NCBI GenBank assembly: GCA_002633005.1
Contig: NMRA01000564.1
Coordinates: 215,438-273,811, forward strand
Length of the DNA stretch: 58,374 nucleotides
DNA from: Phoronis australis
Taxonomy: Eukaryota > Phoronida > Phoronidae
Direction of reading: 5' to 3'
This document shows positions 46,801 through 52,507 of the stretch, one piece after another. The number at the start of each line of letters is the position of its first letter. Position 1 is the first letter of the stretch. The translations under genes and the position numbers were made by a program. The notes below the pieces were generated by a model. That model had not been told where the DNA came from. It worked only from the letters and a program-made list of their open reading frames with translations, and ran no database searches.

Positions 46801-47591
46801 AAGCAGAACGGTACTTCAGTGGTGCCTATAATTATCCCAAAACACCAGAGTATAACCAGTCTGTGCAACATAGTAAGCAGCCATACCATTTGCCAGATTA
46901 CCGCCAGGCCAATTTGAACCGTTACGGGCCCCCTGTGGACTATAGTGATGCGGGACACCAGAGGCGTCGGTCAGTCCCCGAGGCCCACGACAGGTCGATG
47001 CTCAATAACACTGTGGTGGAGAACACTGAGGATTTGAACCGCACTCTGGTGTCACACGCGGCCGACTCCAGTCTACCCCCACCGCCATCAACCCTCGATG
47101 GTTCAGTCGAGCTTGATATAGCAGACTTTCCCCCTCCAGCCCCATTCAACGACTCGCCGCAGAGCGTGAAAAGTTCACGGTCGTCCAGTGTGGAATTAAC
47201 ATGTTCCCCTTATACACGGCGTTTCCCCAAGGGGAAGTCGGCTTCCCGCCAGGTCCTTAGTTCTCACTCGACAATTCCTGGGATTGGCCACCAGGTGGTG
47301 CAACAACCTCTGATTGTGAACTCGGAGGACTCCGATTCCGCTACAGATGTGGAGCCAGTAAACTGTAGTGGCAGCACTTTCCAGAGGTCTTCCCCTGCGT
47401 CCACTCCTTCGCCCACTACACATGACCTGTTCCCCTCGCCAGATCACCCGGATGGTCGTAAGAACGGGCGACCGTGGAACCCTGTGTACGACGAGTGGGA
47501 TAAGGAATACACAGAGCGTAACGGGAAAGTGATGTACGTGGAACTGCCACCCCATCGTAGGGACAATGAAGTCAAAATTACCTTTGTTTGA
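11281..47591 (+). CDS. RGS12: RGS12, regulator of G-protein signalling 12 (13 coding exons, 1820 aa)
   Basis: Coding exons: 11281-13887, 22548-22646, 24564-24746, 25303-25536, 26273-26416, 27583-27676 (or its exact duplicate 29364-29457, not both), 35852-36006, 37389-37595, 38632-38829, 40601-40691, 44397-44560, 45985-46141, 46462-47591. They total 5463 nt (1821 codons); every junction is GT/AG and in phase. Domains: PDZ about 20-97 (GYGF loop at 30-33), PTB about 348-517, RGS about 945-1063 (EENILFW), tandem Ras-binding domains about 1193-1262 and 1262-1335, GoLoco about 1447-1465 ending DDQRG, and a C-terminal ITFV. This is the RGS12 architecture (Loco in flies). The family acts at membranes as a GTPase accelerator for Gi/o alpha, a GDP-dissociation inhibitor through GoLoco, and a Ras/Raf scaffold. 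RGS14 is excluded because it lacks PDZ and PTB. At 1820 aa it is longer than human RGS12 (1447 aa), mainly in the linkers and the C-terminal tail. Confidence 0.95.
14868..15480 (+). repeat. Copy of the 33-kb-type repeat interrupted by a MITE
   Basis: The left part, 14868-14968 (GTCATCTCTGTC, GTGTCTGTCATCTGC, then a TCTCCTAAAC-like core), resembles 32695-32810. The right part, 15334-15480 (GCCTCCTAGTGGCAATTTTA), resembles 33236-33270. Together they form one unit split at a TTTA/TAAATTTG site by the element at 14969-15333. Confidence 0.6.
14969..15333 (+). mobile_element. TA-flanked MITE, copy B (nested)
   Basis: It starts AGATTATGTAGGACAC and carries the family body (ATCCAAGTATGGCTAACTTT, then CATATCTCAGCAATACATG). 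The right end is degenerate, stopping at TTA/TAAATTTG. TA is present on both sides of the break in the older repeat, as expected for insertion at TA. Confidence 0.7.
19275..19885. mobile_element. TA-type MITE, copy C, fold-back arrangement
   Basis: The left half reads in the family direction (TCCTAGAAAAATGTCCAATT at about 19284). The right half is the same family in reverse: TGGCCATATCTGGACATTTT at 19838-19857, ending with TACATAACCTC near 19885. Two head-to-head halves therefore form a long imperfect inverted repeat of about 0.6 kb. Confidence 0.65.
21184..21218. repeat. Perfect 13-bp inverted repeat with 9-nt loop
   Basis: GTTTTCAGACCCC (21184-21196), loop GGAATGTTT, then GGGGTCTGAAAAC (21206-21218). 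No splice or element boundary coincides with it. Confidence 0.85.
22548..22646 (+). CDS. RGS12: RGS12 coding exon 2 (linker)
   Basis: 99 nt, 33 codons, phase 0 at both ends: acceptor ATTTCAG, donor GAG/GTAACG. It encodes NDGSGWKQHGNLDANVRK followed by GGLLKKHQTSFSHE. It carries no domain by itself and joins the PTB tail to the segment before the RGS domain. Confidence 0.85.
22696..23140 (+). mobile_element. TA-type MITE, copy D, right end decayed
   Basis: It starts AGGTTGTATATTACCCTAG after a TA and continues AAAATGTCCAAATTTGG, then GAAACATCGTATCTCAAAG. The interior is partly rearranged and the right terminus is not clear, so the end given is approximate. It lies in RGS12 intron 2, 50 bp after the donor. 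Confidence 0.65.
23141..24563 (+). other. Remainder of RGS12 intron 2
   Basis: No exon, RNA gene or clear mobile element is recognised. The short open frames at 23.6-24.3 kb lack splice context and family motifs. Confidence 0.5.
24564..24746 (+). CDS. RGS12: RGS12 coding exon 3 (start of RGS domain)
   Basis: 61 codons, phase 0: acceptor TTTTGTTGCAG, donor ACG/GTGAGT. A Ser/Asn-rich linker leads into VASWQFSFEKLLQDPAGLAT, the first helix region of the RGS box (domain starts near residue 945). Confidence 0.93.
24845..24893 (+). repeat. 24-bp direct duplication with nuclear-receptor-like half-sites
   Basis: GTGACTTTGACCTTTCACCC occurs twice in tandem with a 24-bp period. Each copy holds TGACTT followed by TGACCT. 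The binding-site reading is inference. Confidence 0.8.
25303..25536 (+). CDS. RGS12: RGS12 coding exon 4 (RGS domain core)
   Basis: 78 codons, phase 0: acceptor TTCAG, donor CAG/GTCAGT. It encodes EFLKKEFSEENILFWITCE, with the conserved EENILFW and CE..F signature, then the helices up to LDNPTNQMFALAQRQ. These residues line the G-alpha switch interface in known RGS structures. Confidence 0.95.
25537..26272 (+). other. RGS12 intron 4
   Basis: A 736-bp intron within the RGS domain. No repeat, RNA or exon is recognised in it. Confidence 0.7.
26273..26416 (+). CDS. RGS12: RGS12 coding exon 5 (end of RGS domain)
   Basis: 48 codons, phase 0: acceptor TTATGTAG, donor AAG/GTAAGA. It starts IFQLMKHDSYSRFLKSDLYK, the canonical final helices of an RGS box, followed by an acidic linker. 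Confidence 0.95.
26417..26837 (+). other. First part of RGS12 intron 5
   Basis: 421 bp between the donor of exon 5 and the SINE. The frame stays open past the donor for a while but has no family similarity. Nothing else is recognised. Confidence 0.5.
26838..26985 (+). mobile_element. tRNA-derived SINE
   Basis: It contains an A-box-like AGGCCTAGTGG (about 26845-26855) and, about 35 bp on, a B-box GGATTCGAGTCC (26888-26899) followed by CACTGGGCA. This is the layout of a Pol III promoter in a tRNA-related head. It is not a functional tRNA: no cloverleaf with an anticodon arm could be drawn. The 3' limit is approximate. Confidence 0.6.
26988..27458. mobile_element. 471-bp MITE, absent from the second copy of the block
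   Basis: The ends are CAGGGCTTGGAAT (26988-27000) and its exact reverse complement ATTCCAAGCCCTG (27446-27458). They are flanked by a 6-bp direct repeat CTGGTT (26982-26987 and 27459-27464). The matching place in copy 2 (about 29239-29245) has a single CTGGTC, the empty site. The CAGGG ends suggest hAT-like mobilisation, but a 6-bp duplication is not the usual 8 bp, so the superfamily stays open. Open frames inside (27037-27582, 27234-27494) match nothing recognised. The interior is GC-richer than the surrounding intron. Confidence 0.88.
27583..27676 (+). CDS. RGS12: RGS12 coding exon 6 (copy 1)
   Basis: 94 nt: acceptor TTACATTTAG, donor GCA/GTAAGT, 31 codons plus one base. It encodes VKKSKSSSSN ... 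EKERRKSFLPWNR, the basic segment after the RGS box. The split codon joins exon 7 as Asn. An exact second copy lies at 29364-29457. Including both would add 94 nt and break the frame, so a transcript can use only one. Confidence 0.88.
28075..28499 (+). mobile_element. TA-flanked MITE, copy E (in duplicated block 1)
   Basis: The left end is AGGTTGTGTATGTTGTACCC after TA. The right end is GGTATGGTCTTACGTAAACT before TA. The body ends with the family's TTTTGTAGGTATTTGGCTGA. Its counterpart in block 2 is 29836-30253. Confidence 0.75.
29128..29128. other. Single N, sequence join
   Basis: The only ambiguous base noticed in the window. It sits exactly between the end of block copy 1 and the beginning of block copy 2, inside the SINE sequence of the second copy. 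Confidence 0.97.
29364..29457 (+). CDS. RGS12: RGS12 exon 6, duplicate copy
   Basis: It is identical over all 94 nt to 27583-27676, with the same acceptor and donor. It is probably the other haplotype's copy of the same exon rather than a second exon. If the duplication were real, the two would have to be mutually exclusive. Confidence 0.7.
29836..30253 (+). mobile_element. TA-flanked MITE, copy E in duplicated block 2
   Basis: The counterpart of 28075-28499, with the left end AGGTTATGTATGTTGTACCC and a few point changes and short deletions. It counts as the same insertion if the block is a haplotype duplicate. Confidence 0.75.
31240..31600 (+). repeat. Two-copy tandem repeat, 177-bp period
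   Basis: GTGGAAAATTACCATTATAT at 31284 recurs as GTGGAAAATTACAATTCTAT at 31461. The similarity extends through TTTTTGTTGGAAAAA, CTGTGGAAAATGAAAATTAT and the GTGCAGG-like ends. Each unit itself is rich in TGGAAAA. The open frame at 31139-31363 is an accident of this composition. Confidence 0.8.
32695..33830 (+). repeat. Decayed tandem array, about three units of 360-430 bp
   Basis: The core TCTCCTAAAC ... CAGGATCTT occurs at 32785, 33141 and 33567. Each is followed by a CTAGTGGCAATTTTA-like core (about 32827, 33246, 33671). A second shared segment, GTTTTC(A/G)AGT, is found near 32986 and 33397. The same unit is present as a split single copy at 14.9-15.5 kb. No coding capacity is seen. Confidence 0.75.
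33831..35851 (+). other. Last part of RGS12 intron 6
   Basis: No exon is recognised before 35852. It contains a perfect DR1 nuclear-receptor-type motif at 35515-35527 and the inverted partner of the 8.58-kb motif at 35726-35755. Confidence 0.5.
35515..35527 (-). promoter_or_regulatory. DR1 nuclear-receptor-type site
   Basis: TGACCTTTGACCT is, on the minus strand, two AGGTCA half-sites separated by one base. This is the form bound by RXR, HNF4 or COUP-TF class receptors in animals. Occupancy is unknown. Confidence 0.4.
35852..36006 (+). CDS. RGS12: RGS12 coding exon 7 (Lys/Ser-rich linker)
   Basis: 155 nt: acceptor TGTGTTGCAG, donor GAG/GTGTGC. The first two bases complete an Asn codon with exon 6, then 51 codons encode KGSKRSGNDANKKANRNKGK followed by a Ser-rich stretch. 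It is a likely disordered link between RGS and the first Ras-binding domain. Confidence 0.87.
36007..37388 (+). other. RGS12 intron 7
   Basis: 1.4 kb. Open frames inside (such as 36248-36562 minus) have no splice context or recognisable family. No element is seen. Confidence 0.6.
37389..37595 (+). CDS. RGS12: RGS12 coding exon 8 (first Ras-binding domain)
   Basis: 69 codons, phase 0: acceptor TTGATTGCAG, donor AAG/GTAAGA. From residue 21 of the exon it reads FCRVILPDLSTTVVYAKPGQ then TVKQVLSKLCERR, the ubiquitin-like fold of a Raf-type RBD. Basic residues lie on the strand that pairs with Ras switch I in known members. Confidence 0.93.
37596..38631 (+). other. RGS12 intron 8
   Basis: About 1 kb of AT-rich intron; nothing recognisable beyond the splice sites. 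Confidence 0.6.
38632..38829 (+). CDS. RGS12: RGS12 coding exon 9 (end of RBD1, start of RBD2)
   Basis: 66 codons, phase 0: acceptor TTTCATTTCAG, donor TTG/GTATGA. It encodes TLDLTRDIATLASKEIRVE, closing RBD1, then RRVLFRMDLPNRKSIGVKAK, opening RBD2. The arrangement of two back-to-back RBDs is specific to the RGS12/RGS14 group. Confidence 0.93.
38830..39434 (+). other. Start of RGS12 intron 9
   Basis: 605 bp without recognisable exon or element. Confidence 0.6.
39435..40007. mobile_element. Harbinger-like (Tourist-type) MITE, 573 bp
   Basis: The termini are GGGCTGTTCCAGTAAAATCT (from 39435) and, in reverse from 40007, GGGCTGTTCCAGCAAAATCT. They extend to about 37-38 bp of near-identical inverted repeat (both continue to a G-run and GAAGGCA). 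A 3-bp TTA flanks each side (39432-39434, 40008-40010). GGGCTGTT ends with a TTA duplication are the hallmark of PIF/Harbinger elements. The interior has repeated CCACCC(A/G)TA motifs and no transposase. Confidence 0.88.
40008..40600 (+). other. End of RGS12 intron 9
   Basis: 593 bp without recognisable features apart from the acceptor ATTTTTACAG. Confidence 0.6.
40601..40691 (+). CDS. RGS12: RGS12 coding exon 10 (end of RBD2)
   Basis: 91 nt, 30 codons plus one base; donor CTG/GTAATT. It encodes VGSSVVLDLDTLIVDIDNQR then VVVQPKQDFA, the last strands of the second Ras-binding domain. Confidence 0.92.
40692..44396 (+). other. RGS12 intron 10 (3.7 kb)
   Basis: No exon is recognised. TAGGCCCATGAACTGTATGT-like sequence near 40885 recurs in inverse near 41196-41216 (ACTCATGGGCCTAAACGTAC), suggesting another small element in 40.85-41.23 kb, but full ends were not defined. 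The rest is featureless. Confidence 0.5.
44397..44560 (+). CDS. RGS12: RGS12 coding exon 11 (proline/lysine-rich linker)
   Basis: 164 nt; two bases complete a Glu codon, then 54 codons. Acceptor TCTCAAACAG, donor AAG/GTCAGT. The peptide is WGGYDSRRPALGKPPIPKKP and then a Ser/Asp-rich part. PPIPKKP could be an SH3-type ligand (inference). Confidence 0.88.
44561..45984 (+). other. RGS12 intron 11
   Basis: 1.4 kb. It contains the well-preserved MITE at 44986-45464; no exon is recognised. Confidence 0.6.
44986..45464 (+). mobile_element. TA-flanked MITE, copy F (best preserved)
   Basis: The left end is AGGTTATGTACAGCAAGACC after TA. The right end is GATAAGGTCTTACATAACCT before TA. The terminal AGGTTATGTA is a perfect inverted repeat. 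Internal motifs are AAATGTCCAACTTTGGCC and GAACATCGCACCTCAGAAAT. It is 479 bp with no coding capacity. The TA target and terminal repeats fit the Tc1/mariner type. Confidence 0.85.
45985..46141 (+). CDS. RGS12: RGS12 coding exon 12 (basic linker before GoLoco)
   Basis: 157 nt, 52 codons plus one base: acceptor GATTGACACAG, donor AAG/GTAACC. It encodes GEEQKGLLGLIRRGSMELKD then a basic, Thr/Arg-rich part ending RRLNDTE. RRGSM is a basophilic-kinase-like site (inference). Confidence 0.9.
46142..46461 (+). other. RGS12 intron 12
   Basis: 320 bp, nothing recognised besides the splice sites (acceptor ACTTTCAG). Confidence 0.65.
46462..47591 (+). CDS. RGS12: RGS12 coding exon 13 (GoLoco motif, disordered tail, PDZ ligand)
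   Basis: 1130 nt, 375 residues plus TGA. It opens directly with the GoLoco motif (D)EHFFDLVTKVQSQRLDDQRG; the Asp-Gln-Arg triad that reaches into the nucleotide pocket of Gi alpha is intact. A tail of about 350 residues follows, rich in Pro, Ser and Tyr, with two short proline runs. The protein ends KITFV, a class I PDZ ligand. Confidence 0.95.
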
Positions 47592-47775
47592 GGGATCATG
47601 CCAATGAAGTGCTGTTATAGAGACAGAAGTGTCGCTGAGAAGTTCAGGCAGTATCGTGAGGTCGTGTGGTTTTCTGGAAACATGGTGCTCGTTTTCTGAC
47701 AGATGCAGCGATTTGCATAGGTTGTTTATCTACAGAGCTACACTGTTTCGCATGTCAATAAACATTTTGAACACT
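47592..47775 (+). other. RGS12: RGS12 3' UTR, candidate poly(A) signal
   Basis: AATAAA at 47757-47762, 166 nt after the stop, is the first good signal. Longer 3' ends are possible. Confidence 0.5.
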
Positions 47776-50700
47776 AAATTAAAATGTGGGAAGCGCATGT
47801 GAAAGGATTTTGTTTGAGTTGTGCTTATGGTTCCTTCAGCAGAGAATCATTAACAGCTTAACGTTCGAAGTTACCCATTGCATAATACGTGTCGTGGTTG
47901 GAGGGGAATGATATCTTTGATATTTTCACATCGTGTAAGGCTTCCCAAACCTTTAACTTTTGAAAGCATTGATTACTGTTTATTTATTTTAGCTGAAGAC
48001 TATTAATTTATTGTAAAAACTAGTTTCTCTCTAAAACTAACAAGATATCAAGCTGGTTATAGTGACAAAGCGGTTCTGTTGTCTGAAGTACATGTGAATG
48101 GTAAAAGTGATTGTAGTTATTGTTCCTTTGGTCTGATCCCAAGCACAGATAGATTTTGCTTCAGGCTATTGATGTAGGTTTTGTTTTTGTAAATAACATA
48201 TTGTAACAACGGTAACAGTGCTAATTTTCTGTTGGCAGTTGTATTCATTCGTGTAACTTTTAGTTGATGCATTCTGTATGCATGCATGTTTACTTCCACT
48301 TTATTCATAGATAGATTTTAATGTTACTATTAATATGCAAGCACCCAGCCTAAAAAAATGGGGGGCTCGAATTTTTGAGAAAGTGGACCTTTCACTAAGA
48401 TTCACCTTGAATGTTCAGAGCTATGAATTGTGCATTCCCCAAGTTTTGGTAGTTCCTGCCCTTTTAGTGGACTTTTGTCTCGTGTACTTTTTCAGAGTTT
48501 TTATTTCTCTGAGGCAGACCTTTTTGCCCACTTCGCCGAATTGGGGGGTGGGGGGGCTTGTTTGAACCCACCCCCTGGGTGCGTGCATGGATATTCTTGT
48601 CTGCGTGAATAGTTTTAACTTTGTTTTAATGCTAGTACAGTTAGTTTTTATCAGACTAGTCACACATTGATGCTCCTTATTTTGGAAGTCACCTGGATGA
48701 CCCACTTATTTAAATGCAGGTAGGCACTTATGTTTGCTGATGCTTTTAAAAGGTCTTAGCAAACTGGTATTTAAACAGTTTTTGTATACTGAGCGTAAAC
48801 ACCTGTACACCTTTAGTTACCATGGTGTAACTGTGTTAGTGAGTACTATTACTTTGTATTTTATTTTGTCATATTTTCAATTAGTGGGCTTAAGAGTGCA
48901 CTCTCAAAACGAGTTTTCTTTGGTTCACACTATCATTTCCAGTTGTGAGCATCCTAGCTGTTTTTTGGATATTCAACATGCCTGTCTTGATATGACTATT
49001 TTGGAAACATAATCTGCAATGTTGTGAAACTGTTTAAAGTGGAATTCTGCAAAATACAGATTAAAATTTTGATTTAAATGTATTATTTTTCGTCTCAACC
49101 AGTGTATGTGTTTTTGGCCACTTAACATATATGATCACTAAAGGTTTCTTTAGTTAAATGCTAAGTGCTTTGGCAGTGCAAAAATCTTAACACAGCATTT
49201 AAAGCGGTTGTAAATTGGGTTCCCTGAAAAATGACTTTCAGTTTCGACCAGTTACTGAAAAAATACCGTTGTTGCCAAGTGGTTTCGGGGTTTTGTAAAA
49301 ACCTTAGATATAGAGACTTTGTGGTCCGGCCGGTAATTTTATGCCCATAAAATGCTACCTACCCTGTAGCTAGCCATGATCTTGAGCAATAACGAACTCG
49401 GTGGGTGTCAGTTCTTCGACAGCACTGAAATGACCATTAATTTGATTAAGGAACAGTACGAGTATAATTTCATTACGCAAGTGATCTACATAAAATGTTT
49501 TGTTAAATAAAATGTTTTGTGACCGAAAGCGCTAAGATATCTGTGGGGGTTGCCCATCGTGAGAGTTGTGGTTAACCTTAATGCCATGTGGTACGGCTTA
49601 TTCCTTTCAGTGAGTTAAATCTTGTTCAGTTACTGCAAGAAACCTTATACCGGTATTATTTTGTTTATTGTGACGTCGAATGGGAAACTGTGGAGGCATG
49701 CTCTACTGCGTTTTACCACATGGCCTTGTACCATGACATGCTAAAAAATCCAAAACAGAAATAAACACTATAAATTACAGCACTAAGTGTGTCACGGACT
49801 GCTGCTTCGTACCAAGATGACCTGAAGCCAACTGCGGAAAATGAACCTATTGAGGTAATGTCGCTTTCAATGAGCGGGGGGACTGCTGTCCAACATGAAC
49901 TCGCCCCATAATGCCCCATCTTCAAAAAGATGATGGAATTTGGAACGAAGTTCGAGACACGTAGTTCTCAGTGGGTCCCTGGCTCTATTTAGTGTGTACT
50001 TCACGTCTTATTTCGGCCAATAAGCGAACGTTTGCCAATCTCTAACTTGACTCAATGAATTTGCCCTCGAGACGACGCGCTGTGACTGGACCCAAACTTA
50101 AACCACGCGAACTGTCAAATTTTTCCTCGAATCCCTGAAATGATCGCCAATTAACTGAGGAATAATTCAAGACTGATTTCGTAAACTTAAGTGGCCTAAA
50201 TCATTTTTGTGGTGGAAATCCGTGGATTCGATGAAATGTTATTCAGTTCTTTTAGAAAAGTTTAAAAATTATCCTCAGTAATCAGTTTGACATTGGAAAT
50301 GAGCCTCCCGTTCAAGATTTAGAACCACGATACTCTGTGAGCTCTCTCGCGTACGTAAGTTCAGTTACTCCCAGTTTCAGCAAGGAATCATGCAGGTAAG
50401 TTCAATTTAGCTAGTTGCCCAAGTAAGTCAAAACAGTCGGGTTACATTAAGTGCAGCTTCAATGAAACTTGAAAAGTTGTAGTGTGGACTATATGACGCA
50501 ACATGCATGATTGAAAGCCACTTTGCGTCCGCTTTCCATCCCAAAAAAAATTATTTAGACCACAGATAAAGAATTGGTCTCGTATATTTATTTTGACAAA
50601 ATATCGACTTTTGGGGCTTAGAAAGAATGAACTGATAAGTCGCCTTTTGCTTGAGGGCGCAATAGGTTCTACAAGATGGCGTGGTGTCAACGGTTTATAC

Positions 50701-51078
50701 TGAAGGAATACTATATGTGACAAACTATCATTTTCTTCTGCACATCTAAGACCTGCATTGGCGTAGTGGACTTAGAGTTCGGGGACAAACGTGGCGTCAC
50801 TGAACTTTCAGTTTTCACGGCGGCTGTGACATCCACAGCGTTCAGTTAGCCATGGAGATTTCGCAAATGTTTTCCATTGAATTAGTAGATGATCACGCAG
50901 CCCTATGCTTCTCAATGTGTCCAGAGGCATAAGTCAAGTCAGTCATACAAGTTTTATATGATTTTTTTAGTAAAAACCCCTTTGAAATTTCGAAAACAAT
51001 ACCCTGTTTATAGGAAGGTGAAACATCAGCTGTACAATGCAGTCCAAAATTGCATCTCAGGTCAACAGTTGTAACAAG
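47776..51078. other. Intergenic or extended 3' UTR, no gene recognised
   Basis: Short open frames only, without splice context or family motif. A G-rich run with a following C-rich complement lies at 48541-48580. Donor-like ATGCAG/GTAAGT occurs near 50392 and CGTAC/GTAAGT near 50353; these could mark an untranslated exon of the downstream gene, but nothing else supports that. Confidence 0.4.
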
Positions 51079-51301
51079 CTATTTGACTGGCATACGACTT
51101 CCCAAACTATAGTTGATTTTGACACAACTTTCCTGATATTGCGAAGGATGTGGGTCAATCATTTTTGGGCCCTCCTGTGCCTTTACTAAGGCCGGGAAAA
51201 GTACGACACTTACATTTCTTGAGAGGAGAGACAAGAAGACCAAAATAATTTTGGTCCCAAAAAGGACCCTTGGGTGAGTCTCTTGGGTGGCCACTGTGAC
51301 C

Positions 51302-51517
51302 TTAATTAGATTGCTGATCAAGCTGTGCATCACTCCATGTTATACTCCTGTGGAGAGCAAACTCACACTTGTTTTTTACTTTTTCCGCAAGGACACTACC
51401 AGTTATTACAGGGTTTTGGCTGTCGACACACGCCCAAGTAGGGATCTTTTCAAGCAACGCTCCTAATTTAAGGACTGGGTCCCTAAATGTTTTGACTGAT
51501 TTGAAAAGCTCAGTCAA
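51302..51517 (-). pseudogene. Possible decayed pogo/Tigger-type transposase fragment (CENP-B-like DNA-binding region)
   Basis: The 71-residue minus-strand frame includes KIPTWACVDSQNPVITGSVL followed by AEKVKNKCEF. This resembles the start of the second helix-turn-helix of CENP-B/Tc5-type transposases (a 'P(I/V)...L..KA..' pattern). Flanking frames do not continue into a DDE domain. The call is weak and rests on pattern resemblance only. Confidence 0.3.
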
Positions 51518-52259
51518 AAGAAGAGCTCGTAAAAGGATAAAATGATAGAAAATATTAATATCTGCATTTTTATCTACCTTTCATTTGCACCTTTTTAAAA
51601 CTGCTTTACTTACTATGTGAGCCAAAAATGGACTATTTTGGGCCAAAATGTTGATGATGCTCTCTAAAAATATTCGCCCAAATAATTTGAAATAAAACCA
51701 TCTGAAAAAATCACCAGGATGTATGAACACGCATTTTTTCAAGATCTGAGTCGGTGATCCTAGAATAGACCACGTAGAACGGCAGTTAATAATGCTAAGA
51801 AAATCCACAATTAAAGCGTACAAGGCAAATTTATCACCGCCAATGAGTCCTCGTGAAACACTTTTTTCACATCTGAAATGCTCCACCATATGAAGGAATT
51901 TTCTTGCCCCCTTTCTTTCTTAGCCAACGTTTTCCCTGTTAACTACTACTGCACCCCCCCCCCCCCTCAACTCGGCTTACAGTTATACTTGTGCTATGTA
52001 AATAATGGCAGCACCCATAAGTGATCTGACACACGAATAACTTGGAACCGCACAGTTGAAGTGAATTCAGTTGTAAGTCATCTATGAATGGGCTCAATTA
52101 ATCATTCCCCTCTTCCCCCAAAGGCCTTTTGTGATACTTTGGCGCCATATCAGGAACTCAGTGGGACTTCGCAACAGGTAACTATGGTGGGCGTGGCCTA
52201 ACTGTGTTTGTCAGCACTCCCCATTGAGCGCATCTAATAGAACAACGGGGAATGAATGC

Positions 52260-52507
52260 GAGAAGCCTCTTGTCACGTGACTTTTGTATTTCCCGCCAAA
52301 GAGATTCAACTGAATCTTGCTATTCGTACCACAAAACCACTGCTGTTTGAGACATGAGAGACGGGCGATTACTGCTGCGATATACGAAACCTTCAGTTGA
52401 TTACTACTACTACTACCAAGAGACCTATATATATTGTGAAACCTTTATTATTTTTACTACTAAGAGATCTATAAAAGATATTGTGTGGAGTTCCTGAACA
52501 AGTGAGA
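52260..52507 (+). promoter_or_regulatory. Promoter of the 52.5-kb candidate gene
   Basis: GTCACGTGAC (52272-52281, palindromic E-box), TTTCCCGCCAAA (from about 52289, E2F-like) and TATAAAAG (52470-52477) lie in order upstream of an ATG at 52508. If transcription starts about 30 bp after the TATA box, the 5' UTR would be only a few nucleotides long. Confidence 0.5.

Noticed and set aside
46599-47555. Two minus-strand frames of 119 codons
   Set aside because: They are shadows of RGS12 exon 13, with no independent motif or splice context.
51954-51966. Run of 13 C
   Set aside because: A homopolymer tract with no associated structure.
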